NCBI RefSeq assembly: GCF_018304965.1
Contig: NZ_JAGQED010000021.1
Span: forward strand, 21,689 to 85,688
DNA from: Collimonas antrihumi
GTDB taxonomy: Bacteria > Pseudomonadota > Gammaproteobacteria > Burkholderiales > Burkholderiaceae_D
DNA length: 64,000 nucleotides
Direction: 5' to 3'
Below, in pieces: positions 9,167 to 18,312 of this stretch. Each line of letters opens with the position of its first letter. The stretch's first letter is position 1. A program made the translations under genes and the position numbers. Under the pieces are notes generated by a model. The model was given only the letters and a program-made list of their open reading frames with translations, had not been told where the DNA came from and searched no databases.

Positions 9167-10460
9167 ATTGGGCCTCCGCTGGTGTTGCTGGTGTTGCTGC
9201 TGTTGCTTGCTCTGCCGCCGACGGCCGTGCAAATTTTAGCGGCAGCTGGTTCAGGCTGCGATATACCGCGTTGCCGCCCCATGACTGGATGTCGCCGGCC
9301 AGTCGCAATTGCGGCAAGCGTTGCATCACGCTGCGCATCGCGATTTCTGCTTCCAGGTAGGTCAGCGTTGCACCGATGCAGACGTGCGGGCCATAACCGA
9401 AGGACAGATGGGCGCCCTGGTTGCGCGCGATATCGAGTTGGTCCGGATCTGTGAATTTGGCGGGATCGCGATTGGCGGCGCCGATCAGCGGGATCACCAG
9501 ATCGCCCTTTTTCATCAGCTGGCCGTGCATCTCGACATCGACCTTGAGCCGACGGCCGGTGTACTGCACCGGGCTGTCAAAACGCAGTAATTCTTTTAGA
9601 GCAGACGGCAGCAGCGACGGCGTGCTTTGCAAAGCTTGCCATTGTTCCGGATGTTGCAACAGCGCCAGCATGCCGTTGCCAAGCAGGTTACGCGTGGTTT
9701 CATGACCGGCGAACAGCAGCGTGCAGCACTGCGCCAGCAACTCTTTAGTGGTGATGATGCCGCCCGTAGCTTCAGCGCGTATCAGCTGACTCATCAAGTC
9801 GTCGCCCAACGCTGCGCGACGCTGCGGCAACAGCTGGCGGAAATATTCGTTCATGGCGATCAGGCTGACCTGGGCCGCGCGGGCGATTTCAAGCGTCGGC
9901 GTCGGACTGCCGATGAAAGCGGCAATATCGTCGGACCAGGCAACAAATTCACTGCGGTCTTCAGCGGCAATGCCGAGCATGCTGGCGATCACCAGCGCCG
10001 GCAGCGGACGGGCGAAGTCGCGCATGAAGTCGAATTGCGCGAATTCAGCAAACTGCCCGGACGCGCCGCAGTCAGCGGCCTTGGCCAATACCTGGTCGAG
10101 CAAACGATCGACAATAATCTGGATCTGCGGCCCCAATTCCTGCAATGCCGCAGGCTTGAAGCCGGCATTCATCACTTGCCGCAAGCGAGTGTGCTGCGGC
10201 GCATCCACAAACAATAGCGAACGTGAAAAAATCCGTTTGAATTCGCGCAGTTCGGCCAGCGCCCCCGGGCCGCTGCTATTAGCCCAGCCGCCGGCGCGGC
10301 GCACCGAGAAACGCGGATCGCGCAACACGCTGGCGACATCGGCATGGCCGGTCAGCAGCCAGGCGCCGCCGCAGAACTCCGGGCTCCAATGCAACGCGCC
10401 TTGGGCACGCAGAGCGTGGTAAGCCGGGTAAGGGTCGTTCAAAAATTCTTCGTTAATCAT
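9159..10460 (-). CDS. Cytochrome P450 at the head of the biotin operon (BioI-like candidate)
   Basis: The 433-residue protein is a soluble bacterial P450. The I-helix motif AGHETT, the ExxR motif in KELLRFDSPVQ, and the haem loop FGYGPHVCIG with ligand Cys361 are all intact; no membrane anchor is seen. Its stop codon overlaps the bioF start, so the two are very probably translated together. In Bacillus subtilis the P450 BioI cleaves acyl-ACP to pimeloyl-ACP for BioF. A similar role here is inferred from position only. The ATG at 10460 was chosen because the protein then starts MINEEFLNDPYPAYH, the normal P450 N terminus. An Ala/Thr/Pro-rich tail of about 20 residues is added at the end. Confidence 0.9.
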   Translation of the reverse strand: MINEEFLNDPYPAYHALRAQGALHWSPEFCGGAWLLTGHADVASVLRDPRFSVRRAGGWANSSGPGALAELREFKRIFSRSLLFVDAPQHTRLRQVMNAGFKPAALQELGPQIQIIVDRLLDQVLAKAADCGASGQFAEFAQFDFMRDFARPLPALVIASMLGIAAEDRSEFVAWSDDIAAFIGSPTPTLEIARAAQVSLIAMNEYFRQLLPQRRAALGDDLMSQLIRAEATGGIITTKELLAQCCTLLFAGHETTRNLLGNGMLALLQHPEQWQALQSTPSLLPSALKELLRFDSPVQYTGRRLKVDVEMHGQLMKKGDLVIPLIGAANRDPAKFTDPDQLDIARNQGAHLSFGYGPHVCIGATLTYLEAEIAMRSVMQRLPQLRLAGDIQSWGGNAVYRSLNQLPLKFARPSAAEQATAATPATPAEAQYA

Positions 10461-10522
10461 TTGCCATCTTTTCCGACATTTAAATCTCTGCAAGGACGAG
10501 ATTGTATGTGATCACGGCGCGA

Positions 10523-11308
10523 TCACTGCAGCCAGGACGGTTTGCGCTTCTCCAGGAAGGCGCGTACACCCTCCCGCCCTTCAGTAGAAGCGCGGATTTT
10601 AGCGATATCTTCAACCGTATCGGCAATCAGCGCCTCAGTCAGCGGCTGGCCCGCAATCGCGCGCACCAGGCGCTTGGCTTCAGTGACGGCGTTGGGGCTG
10701 GCCGCCAATAATGCCTTGAGCAACAAATTCACGCTTTCATCCAATTTTTCTGCGACAACCACCTCATGCACCAGGCCGAGCTTTTGCGCAGTTTCGGCAG
10801 AAAATCGTTCTGCAGTAATAAAGTAACGACGCGCAGCCGACTCGCCGATGGCTTTGATGACATAGGGCGAAATGGTTGCCGGAATCAAGCCAATCTTCAC
10901 TTCCGACAGGCAGAACTGCGCCGTACCCACCGCCGCCACGATATCGCAGGCAGCCACCAGGCCAAGTCCGCCGGCATAGCAATCGCCCTGCACCTTGGCG
11001 ATCACCGGCTTCGGGCATTGGTAGATGGTGCGCAACATGGTCGCCAGCTGGGCGGCATCGGCGCGATTCTGTTCCGGCGTGTAATCCGCCATCGCCTTCA
11101 TCCAGTTAAGATCGCCACCGGCGCTGAACGCTGCGCCATTTGCCGCCAGCACGATCGCCCTGACCCCGGCGTTGCTGCCCAAATCGGCAAAGGCGTGGGT
11201 GATTTCGGCAATCATGGTCTCGTTGAAGGCATTACGTACTTCGGGCCGATTGAGGACGATGGTAGCCACCTGCGACGCATGTTGTATTGCTAAAGTCTGA
11301 TAAGTCAT
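10523..11308 (-). CDS. liuC: Methylglutaconyl-CoA hydratase (enoyl-CoA hydratase family)
   Basis: The 261-residue crotonase-fold enzyme hydrates 3-methylglutaconyl-CoA to HMG-CoA. The oxyanion-hole regions are visible in NGAAFSAGGDLNWMKAMADY and KVQGDCYAGGLGLVAACD, and the LSEVKIGLIPATISPYV segment is characteristic of the LiuC/AUH subgroup. Its ATG overlaps the stop of the preceding hydrolase gene in an ATGA arrangement. It sits between liuB and the P450-bio genes. Specific substrate assignment rests on both the sub-family features and the neighbours. Confidence 0.93.
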   Translation of the reverse strand: MTYQTLAIQHASQVATIVLNRPEVRNAFNETMIAEITHAFADLGSNAGVRAIVLAANGAAFSAGGDLNWMKAMADYTPEQNRADAAQLATMLRTIYQCPKPVIAKVQGDCYAGGLGLVAACDIVAAVGTAQFCLSEVKIGLIPATISPYVIKAIGESAARRYFITAERFSAETAQKLGLVHEVVVAEKLDESVNLLLKALLAASPNAVTEAKRLVRAIAGQPLTEALIADTVEDIAKIRASTEGREGVRAFLEKRKPSWLQ

Positions 11309-12225
11309 TTGTTCATCTCCTTCAACGGCTCCGCGGAAAATCCATTTCGCCCAAGAAAATCCGCCACCACCGGCTCCCAGATGCTGAGGCCGGATGAAAA
11401 TAGTAAATGCCCGTTCTTGGCAAACGGCGGCAGTAATTTGAATTCGGCCTGGCCGCCCGCCTGGTTAAACGCGGTGTGCCAGGCCTGGCTGTATTGCGGA
11501 CTGAAATACAGGTCATTCTGGGTGTATACCCAAAGCATCGGCACCTTGGCAGTCTTGCCGAATTGCGCATACATGTCTTCCAGCTTGGCGCCTTGGCAAG
11601 GTATCCCTGGATGCGTCTCCGGATCACCGCCGGCGCCGCCGGCAAAATTGATTGCAGCCACCAAGCCCTGCGGCATCCTGGCTGCGGTCGCGGTTGTGGT
11701 GTAGCCGCCGACCGACTGGCCGACTAACAGCACCCGCCCGGGATTCACGTAGGGTTGTTGCTTGGCATAATCAAGTACTGCCAACACTTCGCTGCTGGCT
11801 GCCTCGGCCATCGGCCCGTAATCTTTATCGCGGCAGCCGCCGCTATCTTCAGGGTCGGGCTCGACACCGGCTTCGCCATAGCCCAGCCGGGTCGGCACAA
11901 ACACGGCAAAACCGCGCTCGATGAAGAAGCGCACTTGCTGCGTGTAGCGGAACCGCGGCGGCTTGGAGCGATCGGTACCGCTCCGGCCGTGACTGATGAT
12001 CACAATCGGAAACGGTCCGCCGCCGGCAGGTTTGAATTGCGTCACGACGACATTGCCACTGACGGTCCGGCCATACAGATTCTTGACGGTGATCGGCAAG
12101 CGGGTGACGGCTTCGTTCAAATCCTCGGCCAGGGGCTGCCCTGCAGCCTGCGCGCACCATGCACACAGGCACAGGCATGCAGATGCCAAAGCTGGTCTCA
12201 CCGATACTCCTGTCATTGTGTGCAT
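11305..12225 (-). CDS. Secreted alpha/beta hydrolase of the dienelactone-hydrolase type
   Basis: The 306-residue protein starts with a signal peptide (charged start, then ALASACLCLCAWCAQAAG), so it is probably periplasmic or exported. The fold markers are IVIISHGRSG, the nucleophile elbow GQSVGG, an acid in YTQNDLYF and the histidine in KNGHLLF. It overlaps liuC by 4 bases and follows liuB by 26 bases, so it is in the leucine operon although no Liu step needs a secreted hydrolase. It may release an acyl substrate from an ester, but this is a guess. The substrate is unknown. Confidence 0.8.
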   Translation of the reverse strand: MHTMTGVSVRPALASACLCLCAWCAQAAGQPLAEDLNEAVTRLPITVKNLYGRTVSGNVVVTQFKPAGGGPFPIVIISHGRSGTDRSKPPRFRYTQQVRFFIERGFAVFVPTRLGYGEAGVEPDPEDSGGCRDKDYGPMAEAASSEVLAVLDYAKQQPYVNPGRVLLVGQSVGGYTTTATAARMPQGLVAAINFAGGAGGDPETHPGIPCQGAKLEDMYAQFGKTAKVPMLWVYTQNDLYFSPQYSQAWHTAFNQAGGQAEFKLLPPFAKNGHLLFSSGLSIWEPVVADFLGRNGFSAEPLKEMNK

Positions 12226-12251
12226 GATGGTTTTCTGTTCGCCATGTGGCT

Positions 12252-13874
12252 TTACATCCGGAACACGCCGAACCTGGTCTCCGCAATCGGCGCATTCAAG
12301 GCTGCGCTCAAACCCAACCCCAGCACCCGGCGCGTATCGGCCGGATCGATCACACCGTCATCCCACAAGCGGGCGGAAGCGTAATACGGATGCCCTTGAT
12401 GTTCGTACTGGTCGCGAATCGGCTTTTTGAAAGCTTCTTCTTCTTCCGCGCTCCAGCTGCCGCCCTTGGCTTCGATGCCGTCGCGCTTGACGGTTGCCAG
12501 CACACCGGCGGCCTGTTCGCCGCCCATCACCGAGATGCGGGCGTTCGGCCACATCCACAGGAAACGCGGCGAATAAGCGCGGCCGCACATGCCGTAGTTG
12601 CCGGCGCCGAAGCTGCCGCCGATGATCACTGTCAGCTTAGGTACCGCAGTGGTTGCCACCGCCGTCACCATCTTGGCGCCGTTACGGGCGATGCCTTCAT
12701 TTTCGTAGCGGCGGCCGACCATGAAGCCGGTGATGTTTTGCAGGAACACCAGCGGGATCTTGCGTTGCGAGCAGAGTTCGATGAAGTGGGTGCCTTTCAC
12801 GGCCGCTTCTGAAAACAGAATCCCGTTGTTGGCGACGATGCCGACCGGCATGCCGTAGATATGGGCGAAACCGCAAATCAGCGTGGTGCCGTAGCGCGCC
12901 TTGAATTCATCGAACTCGCTGCCGTCGACGATGCGCGCGATGACTTCACGTACATCGAACGGCTTGCGGGTATCGAGCGGAATCACGCCATACAGTTCAT
13001 GCGCCGGATACTTCGGCTCGACTACCGGACGCAACAGCGGACCTTGCGGCTTCTGGCGATTCAGGTTGGAGACGATAGTGCGCGCCAGCGACAACGCGTG
13101 CATATCGTTGTGCGCCAGATGATCGGCCACGCCGGACAGCCGGGTATGGACATCGCCGCCGCCCAGGTCTTCGGCGCTCACCACCTCGCCGGTTGCAGCC
13201 TTTACCAGTGGCGGGCCAGCCAGGAAAATCGTGCCCTGGTTCTTGACGATGATCGACTCGTCGCTCATCGCCGGCACATAGGCGCCACCTGCCGTGCACG
13301 AGCCCATCACCACCGCGATTTGCGGAATGCCTTTGGCGGACAGGTTGGCCTGGTTGTAGAAGATGCGGCCGAAATGGTCGCGATCCGGGAACACTTCATC
13401 CTGATTCGGCAAGTTGGCGCCGCCGCTATCGACCAGGTAGATGCAAGGCAGATTGTTTTGCTCGGCGATTTCTTGCGCCCGCAAATGTTTTTTGACGCTG
13501 AGCGGATAGTAGGTGCCGCCTTTGACGGTTGCATCGTTGCAGACCACTACGCATTCCTGCCCCGCGATACGGCCGATGCCGGTAATCACCCCGGCGGCGG
13601 GCGCTGCATCGCTGCCATCTTTATCTTTGTAGACGTGATAAGCCGCCAGCTGGGAAAATTCCATGAACGGCGTGCCAGGATCAAGCAGCATCTGCACCCG
13701 CTCGCGCGGCAGCAACTTGCCACGCGCCACATGTTTTTTGCGTGCAGCGTCACCACCGCCCTCGGCGATCTGCGCGACTTTCTGGCGCAAGTCGTCAACC
13801 AGCAAATTGAGTGCGCTGGCATTTTCCTGGAATTCTTCGCTGCGTGTGTTCAGCTTGCTTTCTAACTGGGGCAT
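12252..13874 (-). CDS. liuB: Methylcrotonyl-CoA carboxylase beta subunit
   Basis: The carboxyltransferase subunit moves CO2 from biotin on LiuD to 3-methylcrotonyl-CoA. The two crotonase-like halves are recognisable: [20 protein letters not shown] acyl-CoA site with [15 protein letters not shown] in the N half, and [19 protein letters not shown] plus [19 protein letters not shown] in the C half. These are signatures of the MCC branch of acyl-CoA carboxylases. The ATG at 13874 has AAAGGA upstream and gives 540 residues, the usual length. It starts after the palindromic repeat at 13964-14035. Confidence 0.95.
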   Translation of the reverse strand: MPQLESKLNTRSEEFQENASALNLLVDDLRQKVAQIAEGGGDAARKKHVARGKLLPRERVQMLLDPGTPFMEFSQLAAYHVYKDKDGSDAAPAAGVITGIGRIAGQECVVVCNDATVKGGTYYPLSVKKHLRAQEIAEQNNLPCIYLVDSGGANLPNQDEVFPDRDHFGRIFYNQANLSAKGIPQIAVVMGSCTAGGAYVPAMSDESIIVKNQGTIFLAGPPLVKAATGEVVSAEDLGGGDVHTRLSGVADHLAHNDMHALSLARTIVSNLNRQKPQGPLLRPVVEPKYPAHELYGVIPLDTRKPFDVREVIARIVDGSEFDEFKARYGTTLICGFAHIYGMPVGIVANNGILFSEAAVKGTHFIELCSQRKIPLVFLQNITGFMVGRRYENEGIARNGAKMVTAVATTAVPKLTVIIGGSFGAGNYGMCGRAYSPRFLWMWPNARISVMGGEQAAGVLATVKRDGIEAKGGSWSAEEEEAFKKPIRDQYEHQGHPYYASARLWDDGVIDPADTRRVLGLGLSAALNAPIAETRFGVFRM

Positions 13875-13963
13875 TGCGATGTCCTTTGTGTCTGGTATGT
13901 GAAACAGCTTCTTATGCGTTACCCAAAAACCCGTCGCGTCATTGGCGACCCTGTCTCGGCGAC

Positions 13964-14035
13964 CCGTCATTCCCGCGAACGCGGGAATCCAATTTAATAC
14001 GGCAACCTGGATCCCCGCGTTCGCGGGGATGACGG
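13964..14035. repeat. REP-pair (REPIN-like) palindromic element
   Basis: Two hairpins face each other: ATTCCCGCGAACGCGGGAAT (13969-13988) and ATCCCCGCGTTCGCGGGGAT (14011-14030), with outer arms CCGTCAT (13964-13970) and ATGACGG (14029-14035) also complementary. The whole can fold as one long cruciform. The motif is of the widespread CCCGCG..CGCGGG proteobacterial type. It lies between the acyl-CoA synthetase gene and liuB and may limit read-through. Confidence 0.85.
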
Positions 14036-14051
14036 ATCTATCTAATTTCCT

Positions 14052-15746
14052 TTATGCGGTGTGGATATCGTTGATTTTCAACTCATCCTTCATCGCTTCA
14101 CGGATCTTGAATTTCTGAATCTTGCCGGTCACCGTCATCGGGAAGGCATCGACAAAGCGGATATAGCGCGGCACCTTGTAGTGCGCGATCTGGCCCTGGC
14201 AAAAATCGCGCACAGATTGTTCGTCCGCGGTTTGCCCGGGACGCAAGATAATCCAGGCACATAGTTCTTCACCGTATTTCTGATCCGGCACGCCGACCAC
14301 CTGCACATCCTGGATCGCCGGGTGACGATATAAAAATTCTTCGATCTCGCGCGGATAGATATTCTCGCCACCGCGAATCACCATATCCTTCATGCGGCCG
14401 ACGATATTGACGTAGCCTTCAGCGTCCATGGTTGCCAGATCGCCGGTATGCATCCAGCCTTCGCTGTCGATCGCTTCGCGCGTCTTTTCTTCATCGCCCC
14501 AATAACCGTGCATCACCGAATAACCTTGGGTGCATAACTCACCGGAACTGCCGATCGGCATGATCGCGCTCGATTCCGGATCGATGATCTTTACCTGCAG
14601 GTGCGGCTGAACCCGGCCAACCGTGGAAACGCGTTTCTCGAGCGGTGTATCGGTCATGCTCTGGCAGCTGACCGGGCTGGTTTCGGTCATGCCGTAGGCG
14701 ATGGTAATTTGCGCCAGATGCATGTCGCGCACCACACGTTTCATCACTTCAATCGGACATGGCGATCCGGCCATGATGCCGGTGCGCAGCGTCGACAAAT
14801 CGAATTCGGCAAAGCGCGGATGATCCAGTTCCGCGATGAACATGGTCGGCACGCCGTGCAAGCCGGTGCAGCGTTCTTCCTGCACTGCCTGCAGCACCGA
14901 CAACGGTTCGAAGCCGTCGCTCGGATAAACAATCGTAGCGCCGTGCGTCAGGCAGGCCAGATTGCCGAGCACCATGCCAAAGCAGTGATACAAAGGCACC
15001 GGGATGCAGAGCCGGTCCCGCGCGGTCAGCTTCATCGCTTCGCCAATGAAAAAACCATTGTTAAGAATATTGCGATGGGTCAGCGTCGCGCCTTTCGGAA
15101 AGCCGGTAGTGCCGCTGGTGAACTGGATGTTGATGGGATCGCTGGCTTGCAATTGCCTGGCGATCTCTGCCAGCTGCGGATCGGACGAATCGCCGCTGGC
15201 GATAAAGTCGGCAAAACGCAACATGCCCGGCTGCGCATCGGAGCCAAGCTGGATCACGGTTTTCAAGGTCGGCAGACGCGCTGCCTGCAAGCTGCCCGCA
15301 ATGGCGTGCTCGAGTTCAGGCGCCAGCGTGCGGATCATCTCCAGATAATCGCTGGTCTTGAAACTGGTCATCGAAATCAGCGCCTTGCAGCCGACATTGT
15401 TGAGCGCATACTCCAGCTCGCTGACGCGATACGCCGGATTGATATTCACCAGCACGATGCCGGCGTAGGCCGTAGCCAGTTGCGTCAACACCCACTCGGC
15501 ATTGTTGTGCGACCAGATACCGATACGGTCACCCTGCTGCAGCCCGAGCTTGAGCATGGCGCTGGCCAGCTGCCGGGCCTGACTTTGCAGTTGCCGATAG
15601 CTCAGGCGGATCTGCTGATGACGCGATACCAGTGCGTCATTGTCGGCGACCCGCTCCACCATCTCGTCGAAAAAGCGGCCGATGGTCTGTTCGATCAGCG
15701 GGATATCCTGACTGCCGCGATCGATGCTGGAATTCAGTTGCGTCAT
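14052..15746 (-). CDS. AMP-binding acyl-CoA synthetase
   Basis: The 564-residue protein belongs to the adenylate-forming ligases that activate carboxylic acids to CoA thioesters with ATP. Seen are the P-loop [19 protein letters not shown], the YGMTETSP motif, the hinge [20 protein letters not shown] and the C-terminal catalytic lysine in [11 protein letters not shown]. No membrane segment. It lies upstream of liuB in the same direction; a role in activating branched-chain or medium-chain acids that feed the Liu pathway is plausible. Exact acid specificity is not readable. Confidence 0.92.
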   Translation of the reverse strand: MTQLNSSIDRGSQDIPLIEQTIGRFFDEMVERVADNDALVSRHQQIRLSYRQLQSQARQLASAMLKLGLQQGDRIGIWSHNNAEWVLTQLATAYAGIVLVNINPAYRVSELEYALNNVGCKALISMTSFKTSDYLEMIRTLAPELEHAIAGSLQAARLPTLKTVIQLGSDAQPGMLRFADFIASGDSSDPQLAEIARQLQASDPINIQFTSGTTGFPKGATLTHRNILNNGFFIGEAMKLTARDRLCIPVPLYHCFGMVLGNLACLTHGATIVYPSDGFEPLSVLQAVQEERCTGLHGVPTMFIAELDHPRFAEFDLSTLRTGIMAGSPCPIEVMKRVVRDMHLAQITIAYGMTETSPVSCQSMTDTPLEKRVSTVGRVQPHLQVKIIDPESSAIMPIGSSGELCTQGYSVMHGYWGDEEKTREAIDSEGWMHTGDLATMDAEGYVNIVGRMKDMVIRGGENIYPREIEEFLYRHPAIQDVQVVGVPDQKYGEELCAWIILRPGQTADEQSVRDFCQGQIAHYKVPRYIRFVDAFPMTVTGKIQKFKIREAMKDELKINDIHTA

Positions 15747-15792
15747 AATCTTGTCTCCTGTTAGGACCTTCTACTGCTTCCCGCAATGATTT

Positions 15793-16200
15793 TTATTTTT
15801 CAGGGAAACTGCCATCTACATAAAACCAGCGTGGCTGGTCTTCTGTGCCAGGTTCACGCTCGCGCACAAAGCGGCTTACTTCGTGCAAGCGCTGCGCACG
15901 GCCGCCGATCTTGTAACGCGCCACAAATTCCACGATGGCGCTGTCACCGTCGGCCTGATGCTTGCGAACCTCGAGCCCCAGCCATTTCAGCCCGGCTTCT
16001 GCCACAATCGGTTCTGTCGGCCTGGTATTGCGATGCCAGGTCGCTTGCAAATAGGCGCCGTTGTCCATGACATAGGCGCTGTAACGTGAGCGCATCAGCG
16101 CCAGTGCGGTCGGCGCTACCTCGCTGCCATTGTGATAACGGCCGCAACACTGTGCGTAATTGCCGCCACCGCAAGGGCAGTCACCTGCCTTATTCTTCAA
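15793..16200 (-). CDS. YchJ/UPF0225-family protein with SEC-C-like zinc motif
   Basis: The 135-residue protein begins KNKAGDCPCGGGNYAQCCGRYHNG, the cysteine-rich SEC-C-like motif (CPCG...CC) of YchJ proteins, followed by ALMRSRYSAYVMDNGAYLQATWH and a small NTF2-like body. The function of the family is not established. The start is a TTG that overlaps the stop of the upstream isomerase gene as TTGA, so the two are likely coupled. No other start lies near the cysteine motif. Confidence 0.85.
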   Translation of the reverse strand: MKNKAGDCPCGGGNYAQCCGRYHNGSEVAPTALALMRSRYSAYVMDNGAYLQATWHRNTRPTEPIVAEAGLKWLGLEVRKHQADGDSAIVEFVARYKIGGRAQRLHEVSRFVREREPGTEDQPRWFYVDGSFPEK

Positions 16201-16802
16201 ATCTTGCCATCCCTCAGAAATGCTTCGAGTTGGTCGAAACGGTCGAAACCCCAGAATGGCTCGCCATCGACAATCATGAACGGCGAGCCGAACACGCCGC
16301 GCGCCATCGCCAGGTCGACTTCCGCTTTCAGCTGATTCTTGATCGGCACGCTGTTGATGCCATCGCTCAGGCCAGTGGTGTCGATGCCGCTGTGATGGCC
16401 GATCTCAAGCAGATTCATCGGCTCGGCGATATTCGTGCCGTCGACAAAATACGCTTTGTAAATCTGCTTGGCGTATTTGATGGCCTTGTCTTCACCTTGT
16501 TTGCCACGAACCCACAGCACCGCGCGTGCCGCTGCCTGAGTAGAAATCGGGAAAGCGCCGGGACGCTTGTACGGGATGCCGTGAAATCGCGCGCTGCGCT
16601 CGAAATCGTGGAACGAGTAATCGCCCTTGATCGGTACTTGCGGCAAGGGTGTCGAGCCGGTGGTCTTGAATACCGGACCAAGCAGGATCGGATGCCATTC
16701 GACATCGCGCTTGTATTTTGCCGCCAGTTCATCGATACGGGTGGCAGCAAAGTAGCCGTACGGAGAAGAAAAATCAAAGTAGAAATCAATCGCTGCAGCC
16801 AT
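16197..16802 (-). CDS. 2-hydroxychromene-2-carboxylate isomerase family (DsbA-fold)
   Basis: The 201-residue protein has the thioredoxin-like DsbA fold of the kappa-class GST/HCCA isomerases. It begins AAIDFYFDFSSPYGYFAATRID, with serine (SPYG) where DsbA has a cysteine pair, and contains VFGSPFMIVDGEPFWGFDRF with the cis-proline. Such enzymes isomerise aromatic carboxylates with glutathione. No aromatic-degradation genes are near, so the substrate is open. It overlaps the YchJ-like gene and follows the thiolase gene by about 170 bp. Confidence 0.88.
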   Translation of the reverse strand: MAAAIDFYFDFSSPYGYFAATRIDELAAKYKRDVEWHPILLGPVFKTTGSTPLPQVPIKGDYSFHDFERSARFHGIPYKRPGAFPISTQAAARAVLWVRGKQGEDKAIKYAKQIYKAYFVDGTNIAEPMNLLEIGHHSGIDTTGLSDGINSVPIKNQLKAEVDLAMARGVFGSPFMIVDGEPFWGFDRFDQLEAFLRDGKI

Positions 16803-16968
16803 CTTCTTGTGCCCTGTCTGAAATGGTAATTGTTATTGCGACTATTGCGATTATTGCAATTCGCGAAGACCGATAACAAAGATCAGCGTGAATTCGCGGA
16901 AAGTTCGCGAAAACCGCTGATCCATTTGATGCCTGCTACTCAGTTACATCAGGACTAGTTGCACCCCG

Positions 16969-18165
16969 TCAAACCAGTTCGACTGCGATGGCAGTACCTT
17001 CACCGCCGCCGATGCACAGCGATGCCACGCCACGCTTGCCGCCCTTTGCCTTCAACGCGCCGAGCAGGGTAACGATAATGCGCGCGCCGGAAGCGCCGAT
17101 CGGATGGCCGAGAGCACAAGCGCCGCCGTGGACATTGATCTTGTCGTGCGGAATATCGTGTTCTTTCATCGCTGCCATCGGCACCACGGCAAAAGCCTCG
17201 TTGATTTCGTACAGATCGACGTCGCTGTTCTTCCAGCCGACTTTCTTGTACAGCTTTTCAATCGCGCCTACCGGTGCGGTAGTGAACCATTCCGGTTCTT
17301 GCGAATGGCTGGCATGGCCGAGAATGCGGGCAATCGGCGTGCAGCCGAGTTTCTTGGCAGTCGATTCGCGCATCAGCACCAGCGCCGCAGCACCGTCGTT
17401 GATGGAGGACGACGAAGCCGCCGTGATGGTGCCGTCTTTCTTGAACGCTGCGCGCAGCGACGGGATCTTGTCGATCTTGGCCTTTTGCGGACCTTCGTCC
17501 TTGTCGATCACCACTTCACCGGCGCGGCTGGTGACGGTCACCGGCGCGATTTCCCACTTGAAAGAACCGTCGGCAGTAGCGGCTTGCGCACGCTGTACCG
17601 ATGCAATCGCAAACGCATCCTGGTCGGCACGGCTGAAATGGTATTTGGCAGCGCATTCCTCACCGAAAGTACCCATCGAACGGCCGCCGCCGCTTTCGCC
17701 CTTGGAGTACGCATCTTCCAGGCCGTCCAGCATCATATGGTCGAAAATCGTGGCGTGGCCGATACGATAGCCGCTGCGTCCCTTCGGAATCAGGTATGGG
17801 GCGTTGGTCATCGACTCCATGCCGCCGGCGACCACCACTTCATTGGTCCCTGCCAGCAAGGCATCGAAAGCGAACATGGTGGCTTGCATCGCCGAACCGC
17901 ACACCTTGGAGATGGTGGCCGCATTGGTAGAAACCGGCAAACCGGCTTTGATTGTTGCCTGCCGTGCCGGCGCCTGGCCTTGGCCGGCTTGCAATACATT
18001 GCCAAACAACACGCCGTCGACCTGCTCCGGCTTCAGCCCGGCGCGCTCAACTGCAGCCTTGATCGCTACGGCGCCCAGGTCACTGGCGGTCAATGCTGAA
18101 AAATCACCCTGAAACGCACCCATTGGAGTACGTGCTGCACCGACGATAACGATTGGGTCATTCAT
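16969..18165 (-). CDS. atoB: Acetyl-CoA C-acetyltransferase (thiolase)
   Basis: The biosynthetic-type thiolase interconverts two acetyl-CoA and acetoacetyl-CoA. The nucleophilic cysteine is in ISKVCGSAMQA near residue 90, and the C-terminal GGACALGHPIGASGAR and CIGGGEGTA motifs hold the histidine and second cysteine. The ATG at 18165 has GGAGAA upstream and yields 398 residues, the usual length; a longer frame upstream lacks family sequence. In this cluster it would handle acetoacetyl-CoA derived from the Liu pathway. phaA-like use in polymer synthesis cannot be excluded. Confidence 0.93.
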   Translation of the reverse strand: MNDPIVIVGAARTPMGAFQGDFSALTASDLGAVAIKAAVERAGLKPEQVDGVLFGNVLQAGQGQAPARQATIKAGLPVSTNAATISKVCGSAMQATMFAFDALLAGTNEVVVAGGMESMTNAPYLIPKGRSGYRIGHATIFDHMMLDGLEDAYSKGESGGGRSMGTFGEECAAKYHFSRADQDAFAIASVQRAQAATADGSFKWEIAPVTVTSRAGEVVIDKDEGPQKAKIDKIPSLRAAFKKDGTITAASSSSINDGAAALVLMRESTAKKLGCTPIARILGHASHSQEPEWFTTAPVGAIEKLYKKVGWKNSDVDLYEINEAFAVVPMAAMKEHDIPHDKINVHGGACALGHPIGASGARIIVTLLGALKAKGGKRGVASLCIGGGEGTAIAVELV

Positions 18166-18312
18166 GTTACTTCTCCAGATTACGACAACTTTGTAAACCG
18201 CTTCAGGAATCACCGGCTTTGTCCTGCGATTCGCCAGAACGGCTTTGCTGCCTGGTTGGTCAAAAATAAAATGGTTCGGATGGTTCGATTTCTTGCGTCT
18301 GTTACCGGTCAA

